DNA from: Areca catechu
Lineage: Eukaryota > Streptophyta > Magnoliopsida > Arecales > Arecaceae
Length of the DNA stretch: 64,000 nucleotides
Assembly: GCA_021397845.1 (NCBI GenBank)
Contig: CM038038.1
Span: forward strand, 67,192,748-67,256,747
Direction: 5' to 3'
The translations under genes were made by a program, and so were the position numbers. Of this stretch, positions 34,558 to 46,728 are shown one piece after another. The notes beneath the pieces were generated by a model. It saw only the letters and a program-made list of their open reading frames with translations. It ran no database searches and was not told the DNA's origin. Each line of letters opens with the position of its first letter. Within the stretch, counting starts at the first letter, position 1.

Positions 34558-34901
34558 ACATTCTGACCTAATTTTTGAAAAATAAGAAAAAATTATCTAG
34601 GTATTTTAAATTTTTCTTTAAAGATTAAGACAACCTATTTTAGTGTCTAGAAACCCATAGAAATTGATTTTGACCTTTTTTGATTTTTAGGCTGATTTTT
34701 GGCTTGAGCCGACTTTAGTCATTAGGCTGTTCGACGAGCCAACTCGAAAGTCGAGCCGAATGTTTTTAAATAGTATTTCGTTCATTGGTTTTCACTATGT
34801 TTTTAGGTTTTGCTCTATTCCATTTAGCCGACTCCTCTTTCCATCTTAGGAAAACTTCCTAGAACACTCTCTAATCCCTCCTAATTCTTAATCCTAGCTA
34901 T
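34558..34901 (+). other. D pol-ORF3 spacer
   Basis: Non-coding; includes gagccgact and gagccaactcg variants of D's LTR palindrome (34690-34760), paralleling C and G. Confidence 0.65.
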
Positions 34902-36505
34902 ATGGCACCCTGTAAGGCCGTCGCTAAGAAACCCCAGTGGGTGGTTCGATCGGTTGCGGAGGAAAGGAGAACGAAATGGTGCTTGGACACCTCCAATCCG
35001 AAAGAAGAACTACAAATCGAGCATGAAGAAGAGCCACAGGCACCCAGGCAAGTGATTCTAATGGGTAATCATCAAGTTACTCCTGGTAGGTGCATCGATT
35101 TTAATTTCTTGGAGCAAGAACAGTTACACATTAGGGATTGGATAGCTAAACAGGGTTGGAAAGATTTCTGTTTATTGAACATATCCACTTATCCCAATTT
35201 GGTCAGGCAGTTTTTTGAAAGTATGTCCTTATGTGCATTCCATATCGAAGGGACTGTAAAGAAAAAACACATTGAAATTAATGAACAAAAATTGTCAAGT
35301 ATCCTTCACATTCCAAAAGATGGTGAATGTTACCTAGTTCTGAAGGAGAAACAGAAGACCCTAAGACTAGTATTGGAAAGAACAAATGTAAAAGGTATTT
35401 TTCATGTTAGTGCAAATCAGTTATCATTGGAAATAAGACTGTTGCACAACATTATTAGTCACATTTTCTTGCCCCGGATAGGGCGGTTTGATTGGGTCAA
35501 TGAGCATGACCTAGTTTTTATGAGATCTCTGATTGAGGGGGAGGCCCTTAATCTACGATTTATCATGCTTTCACATATGAGAAAGGCGGCTCGTACAGCA
35601 CGAGCTTGTCTACCATATGGGATGGTCTTCACACTTCTATTTCAGGGTGCCCTGGTTGACTTGACAGGTGAGGATAACCAGCTACTTTTACACACTGACA
35701 GATACACTCTAAAATCCCTTACTCGGATGGGATTTATTAAAGTAGACGGTCATTGGATTAGGAAGACTTCAGAATTCCAGTAGCTCATTCAGATGACTCA
35801 GAGGAGGACATTTAGGCAGCAGAGGGACATGGTGAGGAGGCAGATGCACATACTGATGAGGCTGGACCGTCAGAGCTAGCTCCTACCACTCCTTGTTCAC
35901 CATCCAGGGGATCTACAGCTGTTGGACCTGATGTTGATGACAGACTATAGAGAGTGCTAGATGAGATATCTTGTCTCAGATCTGACACTGATAGAAGGAT
36001 AACTCTATTTCAGTCTGAGATGCAGCAGGGATTCCATGATATCATGACCATACTTCAATAGTTTACTGCCAGCCAGTCTGTACCGATGACTTCCACAGCA
36101 GCACCTGGCAATGGCACTGATCGTGAGCAGGGATAGGCGGCACATTTCAGTGACATTCCTTCACACGCCACTCCTGCTGATGCTGAGGCCGAGGCTGGTA
36201 TTGAGGTTCCAGGATCTGATGTTGGACAAACTCCAGCTACAGAGATATTATCTACCACCAGCACTTTGGCATTGTCCTTTGATCCTCCGACTGTCAGACC
36301 CACTCCCATTATCATTTCTTCAGAGTCCAAAGTTAAAGCCAAAGCCAAAACCAAAGTTTCTAGGACTACCACTCCTACTAGGACTAGAATAAGGGATCCT
36401 AGACCTAGGTTTCCTAAGTTTAAGCATAGTCCAGGAATCTTAGAGGTCGGTTCCTCCTCTAGTGAGGAAGACCTTAGTGGTGATGATCCTAGCCCATCTT
36501 TTTGA
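34902..36505 (+). pseudogene. D third ORF: putative plant transposon protein domain, broken after residue 293
   Basis: Open for 293 codons from ATG 34902: basic N-terminus, then the plant transposon protein domain (about residues 50-285) with YPNLVRQFFESM, RLLHNIISHIFLPRIGRFDWV and LPYGMVFTLLF. A TAG at 35781-35783 and a frame change follow. The C-terminal part continues with an acidic stretch, a coiled region, a Lys/Ala-rich KAKAKTK tract and the tail TRTRIRDPRPRFP...EVGSSSSEEDLSGDD, ending at about 36504. The function of this domain is unknown to me. No signal peptide or membrane segment is seen. Homologues are in C and G. Confidence 0.78.
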
Positions 36506-37256
36506 TGTTTTTAGGCTTTTATCTTGATGTTTTAGGACTCTATGGTTGTTATATTTCGATGTTGTGATACTATTTTATCATGCCGAGGAACATCTGTAAT
36601 GTATCACTTACGTACTGACTTTTCATATATATACATATTACTTTTTATGCTACATGTCTTCTTATGATACACTCATATACTACCCTTGGAATGAATAACT
36701 TATTATGTTCTCCTATCTTTTATACTTTTTGTTGATGACAAAAAGGGGGAGAAGGGAGAATGTGCATGAAAAGGCTATGTTATGGAGAAGGGAGAATGTA
36801 CATGAAAATGATATGATGAGCTAGAATGTTAATTTGTGAAATTTTGAAAAATTAAAAGAAATGCTATTACAATAGTAAGGGGGAGCTTTTGTTAAGTTTA
36901 TTGTTAAATTTTCATGAAATTTACTTCAAATACTTGGTAATTATATAGATGATACCCTTGATACACATTTGATACATTATGTTTTGATACATATTGCTCA
37001 TATGATACAGATAATACAGTGTATCGATACATATGATGCTTGGTGTTAATAGTTTTTAGTTTCATATAGTTGATACATTTGATACATATGATACATATGA
37101 TACATTGTGACACACTATGTTGATACCTTAATACTCAATCTGTGTGATACACACTATGTCTAATATCATTTGATAAATATGAATATACAGTAATTGTAAA
37201 GTGCTTTCAAATTCTGTTCATACCCAGTATTTTGTCATCATCAAAAAGGGAGAGAT
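36506..37256 (+). other. D non-coding 3' region with multiple polypurine tracts
   Basis: No gene. Purine tracts aaaaagggggagaagggag at 36740-36758, taagggggag at 36876-36885, and aaaaagggagagat (37243-37256) directly before the 3' LTR. From about 36930 to 37180 the word (t)gatacat/gatacacat is repeated many times. Confidence 0.8.
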
Positions 37257-38833
37257 TATTGACCCCTGAAATGATTTTGATGATCACAAAATATTGGAGC
37301 ATGTATTTGATACTAATTCTTGCAAATTACTTGAGAAGTTTTTGTAGAAAATTGGTTATCTTTAGTTTAAAATAGTTTTCAAATTGATTGGAAGGTAATT
37401 CAATTATGTATATAGTTTTATGAATTTGAACTTGTAAAAGCCCTAGTTTTGTCAATCTTGTAATCTTGTAAAATGGGATGAAAATTGTAAAATTAAGAGC
37501 ATGTAGATTAGCTCTTATTTGATTCAAGTGTTGAAGAGTTTTGGAGAAGCTTGAAGCATCAATTTAAGTCTTTGCAAGAGCTAACTCATGACTCAAGGGC
37601 CGACTCTTTGTGGCATGGCACAGAGAAAGTTTCAGGATTTCAGTATCAAGAGCCGATTCCTGTCCCAAGAGCCGACTCATGAAAGAATACCTTATTCTGA
37701 AGCCTGAGATCTCAAGCCGACTTGAATCCTAAGAGCCGACTCGTCCAGAGTTATGAATTTTGATGGACTGAGAACTCGAGCCAACTCTGTCCTGAAGAGC
37801 CGACTCTAGGTATTTGTCATTTTGAAGTGATTGAAGGCAAGAGCCGACTCTAGTCTGAAGAGCTGATTCCTACAGAAATTTGTTTTGGGATGTCTGAGAC
37901 TTCGAGCCGACTTGTGGACCTCGAGCCGACTCAAGTAGCCATTTTTTGCACTCCAATGGCTAGTTGCTGAAAGTGATTTTTGAATTCCATTTCATCTCCA
38001 ATAGCTCTTTCACGAATCCCTAGGCCCTACAACAGCTATATCTCTTGGAAAACTATAAAAGGGATTGTTTTTTAGGGATTAAACAATTTTATTAGAGCAT
38101 TATTATTGATTTATCTTGAGATATTAAAGAGCCTTCAAGTATTTCACCTACCTACTTCAAAGAGCTTTCAAGTTAGAATTCAAAGCTACACCAACTCCAC
38201 TTCATCATTGAATCCACTCATTGAAGAAGCAAAGACATAGCTTGAAGAGCATTAAAGAGCATTCAAAGCTAGGCTTCGTCTTGATCTACATCGGCAACAC
38301 TGAAACAAACTCGGTTTATTGTAGTTGCTTGCTTATCTTCTCTTTATCCTTGTTTTCTCTCTAAGAACAGCAAAGGGCTATGTCTTAAGAGAGGGTTGAA
38401 GGTTTTTAGGTGAGCCTTGTGAAAACCTAAGTTGGGTTCTTGGTGATCCCGGTATAAAACCAAGTATTAGGGTTCTTTTTGGTGATCTCGTTTAAAACCA
38501 AAGGGAGTTTGGATTTCTTTGGTGATCCCGGTAAAACCAAAGTGTATAGGTTTGGATTGTGAGCCTGGTAAAATAATCCGACTGTATTTCAGTTGGGGGA
38601 TATAATGGAAATCTCAAGTGATGCTTGGATAGTGGATGTAGGAGCTGGTTGCTCCGAACCATTTTAAATCTCTTTGTGTTTGTGCTTGTGCTGTTATTGT
38701 CTTATCATTTTTACTTTATTACTTCCGCATTGCATATTGCACTACAACACTAAAAGAATTTCAAAGTGAATATAATTTTGAAATGTTTTTTAATCCCAAT
38801 TCACCCCCCTCTTGGGAAGCCACCTGGGCAACA
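37257..38833 (+). repeat. Element D 3' LTR
   Basis: 1577 bp; matches the 5' LTR with scattered differences, first dinucleotide changed from TG to TA. Followed by cctac. Confidence 0.95.
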
Positions 38834-38838
38834 CCTAC

Positions 38839-38870
38839 AATAAATTCAAGTTTTGTTTTTAGGTACCCAA
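38839..38870 (-). pseudogene. gag: Stub of element C gag C-terminus between D and E
   Basis: Just 32 bases of C remain between two insertions. On the minus strand they encode the end of gag (YP/VPKNKT) and its TGA stop. The frame continues on the far side of E at 46729. Confidence 0.8.
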
Positions 38871-40327
38871 TGGTGGGGACACCGGAGGTACTAGAATAAG
38901 GCAGAGGCTTTTCAACCCTCTGTGAATTGATCAATAATTTATGAGTCCATCTGTAATAAGGGCTTAGCCCATCTGAGTCCATTTTAGTTGTTATTTGAGT
39001 CTTTTGAGTTGTTATTTCAGTTCTGTACTAGTCAGCTCATGTTAAGCTAGTTCAGTCCAACGCTAGTCAGCTCATGTTAAGCTAATTTTATTTTTTTGAG
39101 TCCTGTCCAAGCATACTGAAGACTCAAGACTATATCATACAAGTGAAGACCAAGTCCAACTAGATTGAAGACATGAAAGTATAGCCCAAGTCCAACCCAG
39201 CTTGAAGATTTGAAGACCCCAGGAGAAAAATTCAGAAAACCCTGATTTCTTGCAGATGCCCTCTAGATGCCCAGATTCCCTTCCAGATGCCAAAGTATAT
39301 TTATAGATAAGGGCATCCATGATTCCATAGGTCCATCTGCATCCTATCCCAAAGAAATCAAGCCCAGGTGCAAGCCCAAGCCCCTAAGAAGCAAGATACC
39401 AGGGAATATTCCTGCTACCTGGCTACCAGGCCACCCCAGCTTCCAGAGGCCCAAACCCATGCACCCGAGCCCCTTTGGGCCGGCCTTTTCCTGCTCCTAG
39501 AAGCCCAACATGCCTCCCTAGGCATCCTTAGAGTGTTGGCCAAGTCAAGAGAATTTTTAGGGATTTTTTCTACCTAATGTTTCCTTATTTTCTAGCTAGG
39601 GTTTGAGAGGGAAAAGGATTCTTATGTAAAGACTTATGTGCCCTTACTTTGATCCCAAGGTTAAGGGTCTATTTAAGGGACCCTAGCCTCTTGTATAAAA
39701 TCTAATTTTTGATATGAGTTAAAACCTTGAGTTCTTCTATTGAGTTGTGTGATACCCTGCTGTGTGCATAAAGGGGTTTGTGAGAGTTTTTCTTCCCAGT
39801 GCTGCAATCATCTTCCTGCTGCCAATAAGCCTCTCAGATCCCTGGATGCCCACTCTAAAAGAAGCCTTCCCTTGCTATTTTCCCTTTGTTTTCTTGTTTC
39901 TTTGTGAGTTTTCTAACCCCTGACAGGTCGTTTGCAGGTCCCCGAGTTCCTACGAATCCAACGACTCCAGCCAAGCCTCAATCGGACCACCGAGCAGAAA
40001 GCCGGGTATCCGCGGGTCATTGGCTCGATTTTCCAGGCCGCATCCATCGAGGAACGAGAGACCCCTTCGCTTCGATCTTCACAGACATTGTCAGGTATAC
40101 CCCTCTACCTCCAGTAGTTTTATTGTAGGAGAACTTGCCCTAACCGAGGCTTCTCAGCCCCGGTGGTCCTTCTTTGCTACTTTTCTAGGTCCTAATCTTC
40201 ATGCTGATCTTCAAAAATTCATACAAAATTCCCTATAAATAATTTTGATCTAAAATTTGGAAATTAATCACCTAACTCAACATGTAAAACATACAAAAAT
40301 AATTTCATGCATATTAGTCCCCCATCA
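38871..40327 (+). repeat. Element E 5' LTR
   Basis: Starts TGGTGGGGACACC, ends CCCCCATCA. TATA-like tctatttaagg at about 39668-39678. ORFs here are not coding. Confidence 0.94.
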
Positions 40328-40329
40328 TT

Positions 40330-40341
40330 TGGTATCAGAGC
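40330..40341 (+). other. Element E primer-binding site
   Basis: TGGTATCAGAGC, perfect initiator tRNA-Met site, two bases after the LTR. Confidence 0.92.
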
Positions 40342-41205
40342 TTAGATTAGGGCTTATTTTCTGTAATTTTTAGTCCATATATTCTCTGTTATTTTTATTA
40401 TTTCTCCCTGATAAAAACTCCAAGAATTCTGAAATTTATTTTTCTGGATTCATCATAATTCACATTAATTTTTAGAGTTTTTTCAGATTTTATTATGGCC
40501 TGTGAGTTTTCTGCAAGCCGAAATACAGCCTGCAAATTTTTGGCTCTGTTTTTTTTCAACAAGACAAGTTTGGAAGTTTTAGGGTTTTGTTTAGTATTTT
40601 TTGCATATCTTTTAATTTTAGTATATTTCCTGCATATTAGACCATAATTTTCAAGTTTTCTTCTATTTAAGAAAATACCAAAAAAAAAATTACATATTCT
40701 CCAAAAATACCAAAAACATCTAAACCCTAAATTGCATCCTCATCTGCTTGTCATCATTGCATAATTTACTTTTAAGGGCACTCTTGCTATATCAGATAGG
40801 GGGAGGATTTGATCACCTCTCCTTAGCCCAAAACCACATCCCTTGCATTCGGTTCCAAGCCTTAACCTAAAATTAATTAGACTTAATTTGCCCTAGTGGG
40901 CTAGGGACACCAACTGGTCGAGTCCGGGCTAGTGTTAGATCACTGTGTCAAGTTAACATGTGTGTGCCTTGTGCTCAGTGCCTAGAACAGTGGTTCAGGG
41001 ATTCAATCCCAAAGGGCTTGTGTGATGGTCCGCCTACCTGGCCAATCTCTGATTGGTGTCTAGGATTGGCAATCAGGGACCTAACACTCCCCTTACACCT
41101 GCCTGGCTGAGTACAGGGTTACTATAGGCTAGTTTGCCACCCTGATTGAGCATCTAGTTTAGACTCTAGGTCTAGTCAGCTGTAGTCGGTCTGATCAAGT
41201 CTTGC
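40342..41205 (+). other. Element E leader
   Basis: Non-coding; the part from about 40765 is homologous to B's leader at about 3090-3546. The first 400 bases are AT-rich without recognisable features. Confidence 0.75.
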
Positions 41206-42963
41206 ATGAGCACTAGATCAGGGGTTTCATATCACCCACCTCTTTCACAAATGTCTGAATCCATGAAAAGTTTGCAAGTCCAAATAAAAGCACTCACTGA
41301 GCATCTAACCCAATCCATGGCCCAATTGACTACCCAGTTAACTCAATCTAGTACCAAAACCAACAATAGAATTGACCATCTTGCTGATAGGTTTGGCCAG
41401 TTAGAAGGCCATGTAGGGACCATAGAAAGAACCCATGGGTCACAGTCTGATCCAGATCCTGAGTCCCCTCATCCTGACCCATACTACAATCCTCAACCTA
41501 GGAGGACCCCAAACCCTGATCCATACCGAGAGGTTAAACCTAGGAGAGCCCCTCAGCCTAACCCATACAATAATACTGAACCTAGAAGAACCCCTTACCA
41601 TGACCCTTATTATGATACTGAACCTAGAAGAACCCCTTACCATGACCCTTATTATGATACTGAACCCAGGAAAACCCAATACTCTGACCCATATAGGGAG
41701 TCCAATCCTAGGAGAACCCAATACTCTGACCCATATAGGGAGTCCAATCCTAGGAGAACCCAATACTCTGACCCATATAGAGAGCCCAACCCTAGGAGAA
41801 CCCAATATTCTGACCCATATATGGAGTCCAACCCTAGGAGAACCCAATATCCTGACCCATATAGGGAGCCCAACCTTAGGAAGACCCCATACCATGATCC
41901 ATCCTTAGAACCTGACCATAGAGCTGACCCAAAATCCTATGACCCCAGATCCTATAATCCCATTACCCATAGATCTGCACCCTTGTCCTATGAGCCCAGA
42001 TAACCCATAACCCCTAAGTATCAATCTAGTACTAGTCAAGTTTCCCTTAGTCAACTTAAACCCCTTAGGATTAGTACCCCTAAATATGAGCCCAGTAGTG
42101 AGCCACTACCCCTTAGGCAACCTAAACCTACTAGGATTAGTGTCCATAATCAGAAACCAGGACCTAGCCAATTTTTTCCTAGCCGACCTTCTCCAACCAT
42201 TCCTGAGATTGACAAGGCTTACATTAACGTGGAAGTGTATAAAGCTGATGCAAGCCTAGTGGATGAGTATGAGGGAGAAGAGGAGACACCTTTAGATGAC
42301 CTAGAATTAGCTGACCCAATAGATACCCAGGTAGAAGCCAACCTAGAGGTAGTTGACCCTAACCACATCCAACCTAAAGCTATAGTGGAAGAACAAATAA
42401 AGGAAGAGAACCTAGGTACTGCTGCTAGAGCCTTACCTGAGGAAACCATAGAGGAGAGCCAAATTATAGAGTATAGTCCAAAAATACAAGAACCAGAAGA
42501 ATTTATTAAGGACCTGATCTCTTTGAATCAATACCTTCAAGATGAGTCCCCTCCTATAGTTCCCATTAAGGACCTCTTCCCCGAAATTGGTGACCCATCC
42601 TTCCATTATGCAAACCCTGTAGATATAGCTCAACCTCGTAAGATTAACCTCATTAGTCTAGGATTAGTCCCTGATGCCCCTTCTTTTATCCTACTTTATC
42701 CAACTAACCTTGAACCTTTTTCCCTACCCTACCAGACTAATTTTGAATCTACTTCCTATTTTCTGCCCTTTCCAGATACCTCCAGCATTTATAGGATCAT
42801 TAAATTGCATTTAGCTAAGATTAGCATACTGCATGCATTCATCACGCATGTTAGGTTTGCATCTTACTTCTGGCATACTCTTTGGAATTTGCTAGGAGTT
42901 CACTGTAAATTTTCATGTGCATGTCAAGCTAGGATCAAACCTAGAGAACCTATAATCTATTAG
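41206..42963 (+). pseudogene. E gag-like repeat protein, one in-frame stop
   Basis: One frame of 586 codons with a single TAA at 42001-42003. N-terminus MSTRSG plus a predicted coiled coil (residues about 15-70) resembles B's gag start. Then ten 14-residue units of the type PRRTQYSDPYRES (41494-41913). After the stop the frame goes on with Pro-rich sequence and the acidic VDEYEGEEE that in B sits between the zinc knuckles and protease. The end includes FASYFWHTLWNLLG, a remnant of the integrase region after the second catalytic Asp. Capsid and zinc knuckles are absent. It may have been a selected non-autonomous gag-like product, or simply drift after deletion. Confidence 0.78.
41494..41913 (+). 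repeat. Ten 42-bp tandem repeats in E ORF
   Basis: Ten units of 42 bp keep frame, coding xPRRTxYxDPYxEx. Units 5-9 are most alike; units 1-2 and 10 are diverged. A single related DPEPNHRRPDPEPE-like segment exists in B's gag linker, so the array probably grew from that linker. Confidence 0.9.
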
Positions 42964-43194
42964 GTTTAGATCCAAAGAGTTCAATAAAATTTCCTTCGAT
43001 AGGAATGCAAAGTCAAGTCTATTAGGTGTTAGTATGAGTCCTTTGAATCATTTGTTAGGAGTTTGCATGTGCCCAGCATGTTCACCACCTACACTAATTT
43101 TAAACAAACTAGCTAATTTCCGAAGATGGATCAAAGAATTTGATGTAGTGGATTCTATCTTGGTTAGGCTTAGGCTTAAAAGAAGCTTCATGCT

Positions 43195-43609
43195 TGCAGA
43201 GCAGGACCTTTTAAAGTGAGAGAAGGATTGGATCAAATGCCTATGTGTTAGACTTGTCTTCGGATATGGGCATTAGTTCTACCTTCAATATTACAGACCT
43301 GGTTGAGTATAGGGAACCGGCAGCGATACCTAGTGAGACCTTTGGACCTATTTCTTTTCATTGTGAGTGACCTTAACCCAGAGTGTCCACTAACAAATTG
43401 GCCTGAGAGAGGAGAACGGATCGAGCATATCTTGGACGATCAAGCCATCACGACCCAGGGTCGGACTATCAACGCTTCCTGGTCCGATGACAAGGCCGGC
43501 CAGAGTCGGACGATTCTTGGATTTCTCAAGAGGACTTGCAGCACCTCAACCTAGACCTCCTCGAGAGATATGTGAGCCAGCTTGATCTTCACTCAACAGG
43601 GTCGAGTTC
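43195..43609 (+). pseudogene. Remnant of integrase C-terminus and chromodomain in E
   Basis: Matches B around 7860-8250 (shared stretches include GISSTFNITDLVEYREPA and NWPERGERIEHILDDQ) with stops and frame changes. Shows that E descends from an element with a chromovirus pol. 42964-43194 upstream shows no clear feature. Confidence 0.82.
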
Positions 43610-43627
43610 CTCCCACCCTGGGAGAAT
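43610..43627 (+). other. Element E polypurine tract with hairpin
   Basis: CTCCC-accct-GGGAGAAT immediately before the LTR, the same as in B. Confidence 0.75.
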
Positions 43628-46600
43628 TGGTGGGGACACCGGATGGTGCGGGCACCAGACTCAGAAGAAGACTTCAGAGCTCCATTTGGATCTCTGATTG
43701 ACATTGCCCGAGAAATTAGGGTTTGTAATAAAGGTTGACCTGGTCAACCAGTTTATTTATTTTATTTATTTCTTGAGTCACCATTTAAATTTTGTTGAGT
43801 CATGTTGACTCGGTGCAAGTCCCAATGTGGTTTCAATTTGGTCCAAAATGGTGCCACATTTCTCTTCCAATCAACTCAAGGTTCAAGCAAGTGGAGGCCA
43901 CACTCCAAGCCACACGCCTAGCCACACTCCGAGCACACGCCAGAGTCCAGGAGGCGCCATAGAGGCATCCCAGTGTCATGGTCCCCACATCCAAAGAAGA
44001 AAAAATCAAATTGGAGGCTAAATTAAAGGAGGCGCCCACACCTGCCTAATTTACCTAAGCAAAGAAGGAAGAAAACTTCTCTTGGAGAAGAAATCAAAGA
44101 AGGACATCCAACCTACTCCTAATTGAAGTTCAAATCAAAATCAAAGAGCTTAACTTGGAGTGGAAGAAAAGAAGAAATACCATAAGAAGAAGAGGACTCC
44201 AAATCCAAATCCAACTCCAAAGGAGGTGCCATAAAAGTTCCAAAACAATTCCTTTATGGCCGTCCCAATTTTTTTTGGACTCTTGGTCGGCCAAGGGAGA
44301 GGATTTTCTACCTAATCTAGGGGTTGGAAGAGTTTAGTCCCACATGAGAATTTGTACAAGCTAGGAGAAAATTTTAGGTCTATATAATAGACCTCTCTTT
44401 GTAACTTTAGGAAATCAATGAAGAAAATTATTTTTTTGCTATTCTCTTGTGTTGAGTGACCTAGGTTTCTCTTCTTCCGCACTATTCTAAGTGTTGAGCT
44501 CCGTGAGGGGGTAATCCGGGTTCCATTGGAGCCTTGAGGAGGTGAGAGATCTCCATCTTTATCCAAAACCCTAGGTTAGCCACTTGAAATTCCAAAACCC
44601 TAGCCACCTTTCATTATTTTCCATCCACCAAACCCTAGATCCATCCATCTCCCACGGCCTCTCTCTCTCTACAAGTCCAGGCCGTCCACCTTCATCCAGA
44701 TCCAGTCCGGCTACTTCAGATCCAGAGCAAGTTCCAAGGAAAATCACATCAGCATCCAGGAGAATCCAGTTTTCAGCAATTTCGATCTTCAAGTTCATCA
44801 ACCTGGTAAATCTTTTCCTTGACTCTCTGATTCCATCACTTGTTTTTCTTCTCTTCTAGATCTTGAGTTCAGGAGAAGCCAACCCGCCAAAGGACCAGTA
44901 TTGGAGGATCCATTACGAAGATATCCGACTCCGAGGATCCAACAATCTGCTCGGGAGAGTTCTTCCACCCAAAATCTGTGAAGATCATTGTCTGGTTAGA
45001 TAAACCTTCCCTTCTCTTTATTTCTGTTTTGTTGAAAGCTCGGAGTGAAACCCTAGGTCTGGGAGTTTCTCAACCCCCAGCGATCCGTTGCTTCTAAACT
45101 ACTCTGATAATTTAGTTTCCTTAAAATTGTGCTTTCAATTATCATATTAGTATCTTTCAATGTTAGGTTAACTTTTCTTTGATTTGAAGCCAACTTCTAC
45201 AAACCTATAAAAACAACAAAAAAATTAGTTAATCTTAATTTACTTCCGCATCGCATCCCTTTATTTGTTCTGCATCACCGGAGGTTCCAGAATAAGACAG
45301 ATGCTTTTCAACCCTCTGTGAATTGATCAATAATTTATGAGTCCATCTATAATAAGGGCTTAGCCCATCTGAGTCCATTTTAGTTGTTATTTGAGTCTTT
45401 TGAGTTGTTATTTCAGTTCTGTACTAGTCAGCTCATTTTGAGCTAGTTCAGTCCAATGCTAGTCAGCTCATGTTGAGCTAATTTTATTTTTTTGAGTCCT
45501 GTCCAAGCATACTGAAGACTCAAGACTATATCATACAAGTGAAGACCAAGTCCAACTAAATTGAAGACATGAAAGTATAGCCCAAGTCCAACCCAGCTTG
45601 AAGATTTGAAGACCCCAGGAGGAAAATTCAAAAAACCCTGATTTCTTGAATATGCCCTCCAGATGCCCAGATTCCCTTCCAGATGCCAAAGTATATTCAT
45701 AGATAAGGGCATCCATGATTCCATAGGTCCATCTGCATCCTATCCCAAAGAAATCAAGCCCAGGTGCCAAGCCCAAGCCCCTAAGAAGCAAGATACCAGG
45801 GAATATTCCTGCTACCTGGCTACCAGGCCATCCCAGCTTCCAGAGGCCCAAACCCATGCACCCGAGCCCCTTTGGGCCAGCCTTTTGCTGCTCCTAGAAG
45901 CCCAACACGGCCCCCTAGGCATCCTTGGAGTGTTGGCCAAGTCAAGAGAATTTTTAGAAATTTTTTCTACCTAATGTTTCCTTATTTTCTAGCTAGGGTT
46001 TGAGAGGGAAAAGGATTCTTATATAAAGACTTATGTGCCCTTACTTGGAGCCCAAGGTTAAGGGTCTATTTAAGGGACCCTAGCCTCTTGTATGAAACCT
46101 AATTTTTGATATAAATTAAAACCTTGAGTTCTTCTATTGAGTTGTGTGATACCCTACTGTGTGCATAAAGGGGTTTGTGAGAGTTTTTCTTCCCAGTGCT
46201 GCAATCATCTTCCTACTGCCAACAAGCCTCTCAGATCCCTGGATGCCCACTCCAAAAGAAGCCTTCCCTTGCTATTTTCTCTTTGTTTTCTTGTTCCTTT
46301 GTGAGTTTTCTAACCCTTGACAGGTCGTTTGTAGGTCCCCGAGTTTCTACGAATCCAACGACTCTAGCCAAGCCTCAATCGGACCACCGAGCAGAAAGCC
46401 GGGTATCCGCAGGTCATTGGCTCGGTTTTCCAGGCCGCATCCATCGAGGAACGAGAGACCCCTTCGCTGCGATCTTCACAGACGTTGTCAGGTACACCCC
46501 TCTACCTCCAGTAGTTTTATTGTAGGAGAACTTGCCCTAACCGAGGCTTCTCATCCCCGGCGATCCTTCTTTGCTACTTTCGATGTCCTAATCTGCATGC

Positions 46601-46723
46601 TGATCTTCAAAAATTCATACAAAATTCCCTACAAATAATTTTGATCTGAAATTTGGGAATTAATCACCTAACTCAACATGTAAAACATACAAAAAGAATT
46701 GCATGCATATTAGTCCCCCATCA
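43628..46723 (+). repeat. Element E 3' LTR, split by a solo LTR
   Basis: First 16 bases 43628-43643, remainder 45283-46723; the ccgga at 45278-45282 is the duplicated target. Sum is 1457 bp, equal to the 5' LTR. Confidence 0.94.
43644..45277 (+). repeat. Solo LTR of the element B family
   Basis: 1634 bp with the same TGGTGCGGGC...TGCATCA ends as B's LTRs, flanked by ccgga on both sides (43639-43643, 45278-45282). No internal region. Solo LTRs arise by recombination between the two LTRs of a full element. It has more differences from B's LTRs than those have from each other, including frame-breaking changes near 44850 and 44970. Confidence 0.96.
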
Positions 46724-46728
46724 CCCAA

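Larger units (their letters stand above)
28074..38833 (+). mobile_element. Element D: Sirevirus-type copia element inserted in C
   Basis: 10.76 kb with near-perfect 5-bp duplications (cctgc 28069-28073, cctac 38834-38838). LTRs 28074-29647 and 37257-38833. Order is gag, pol, third ORF and multiple polypurine tracts, as in C and G, but LTR sequence and palindrome core differ, so it is a related, distinct family. The 3' LTR starts TATTG instead of TGTTG, and gag and pol carry several stops and frameshifts. Confidence 0.95.
38871..46723 (+). mobile_element. Element E: non-autonomous gypsy derivative related to B
   Basis: Bounded by cccaa duplications (38866-38870, 46724-46728). 5' LTR is 38871-40327 (1457 bp); the 3' LTR is 43628-43643 plus 45283-46723, also 1457 bp after removing the solo LTR. 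The 3.3-kb interior has a primer site, a leader like B's, a gag-like ORF expanded by 14-residue repeats, a remnant of integrase and a remnant of the integrase C-terminus and chromodomain. Protease, RT, RNase H and most of integrase are missing. LTR sequence differs from B. Confidence 0.93.

Noticed and set aside
34902..35783. Envelope gene in element D
   Set aside because: Position fits, but no signal peptide, hydrophobic membrane span or glycosylation-rich ectodomain is visible, and the domain matches plant transposon proteins instead.
41440..41895. 151-codon minus-strand and 157-codon alternate-frame ORFs across the E repeats
   Set aside because: A 42-bp repeat keeps all frames open together; the plus frame starting MSTRSG matches the gag start of B and is the meaningful one.
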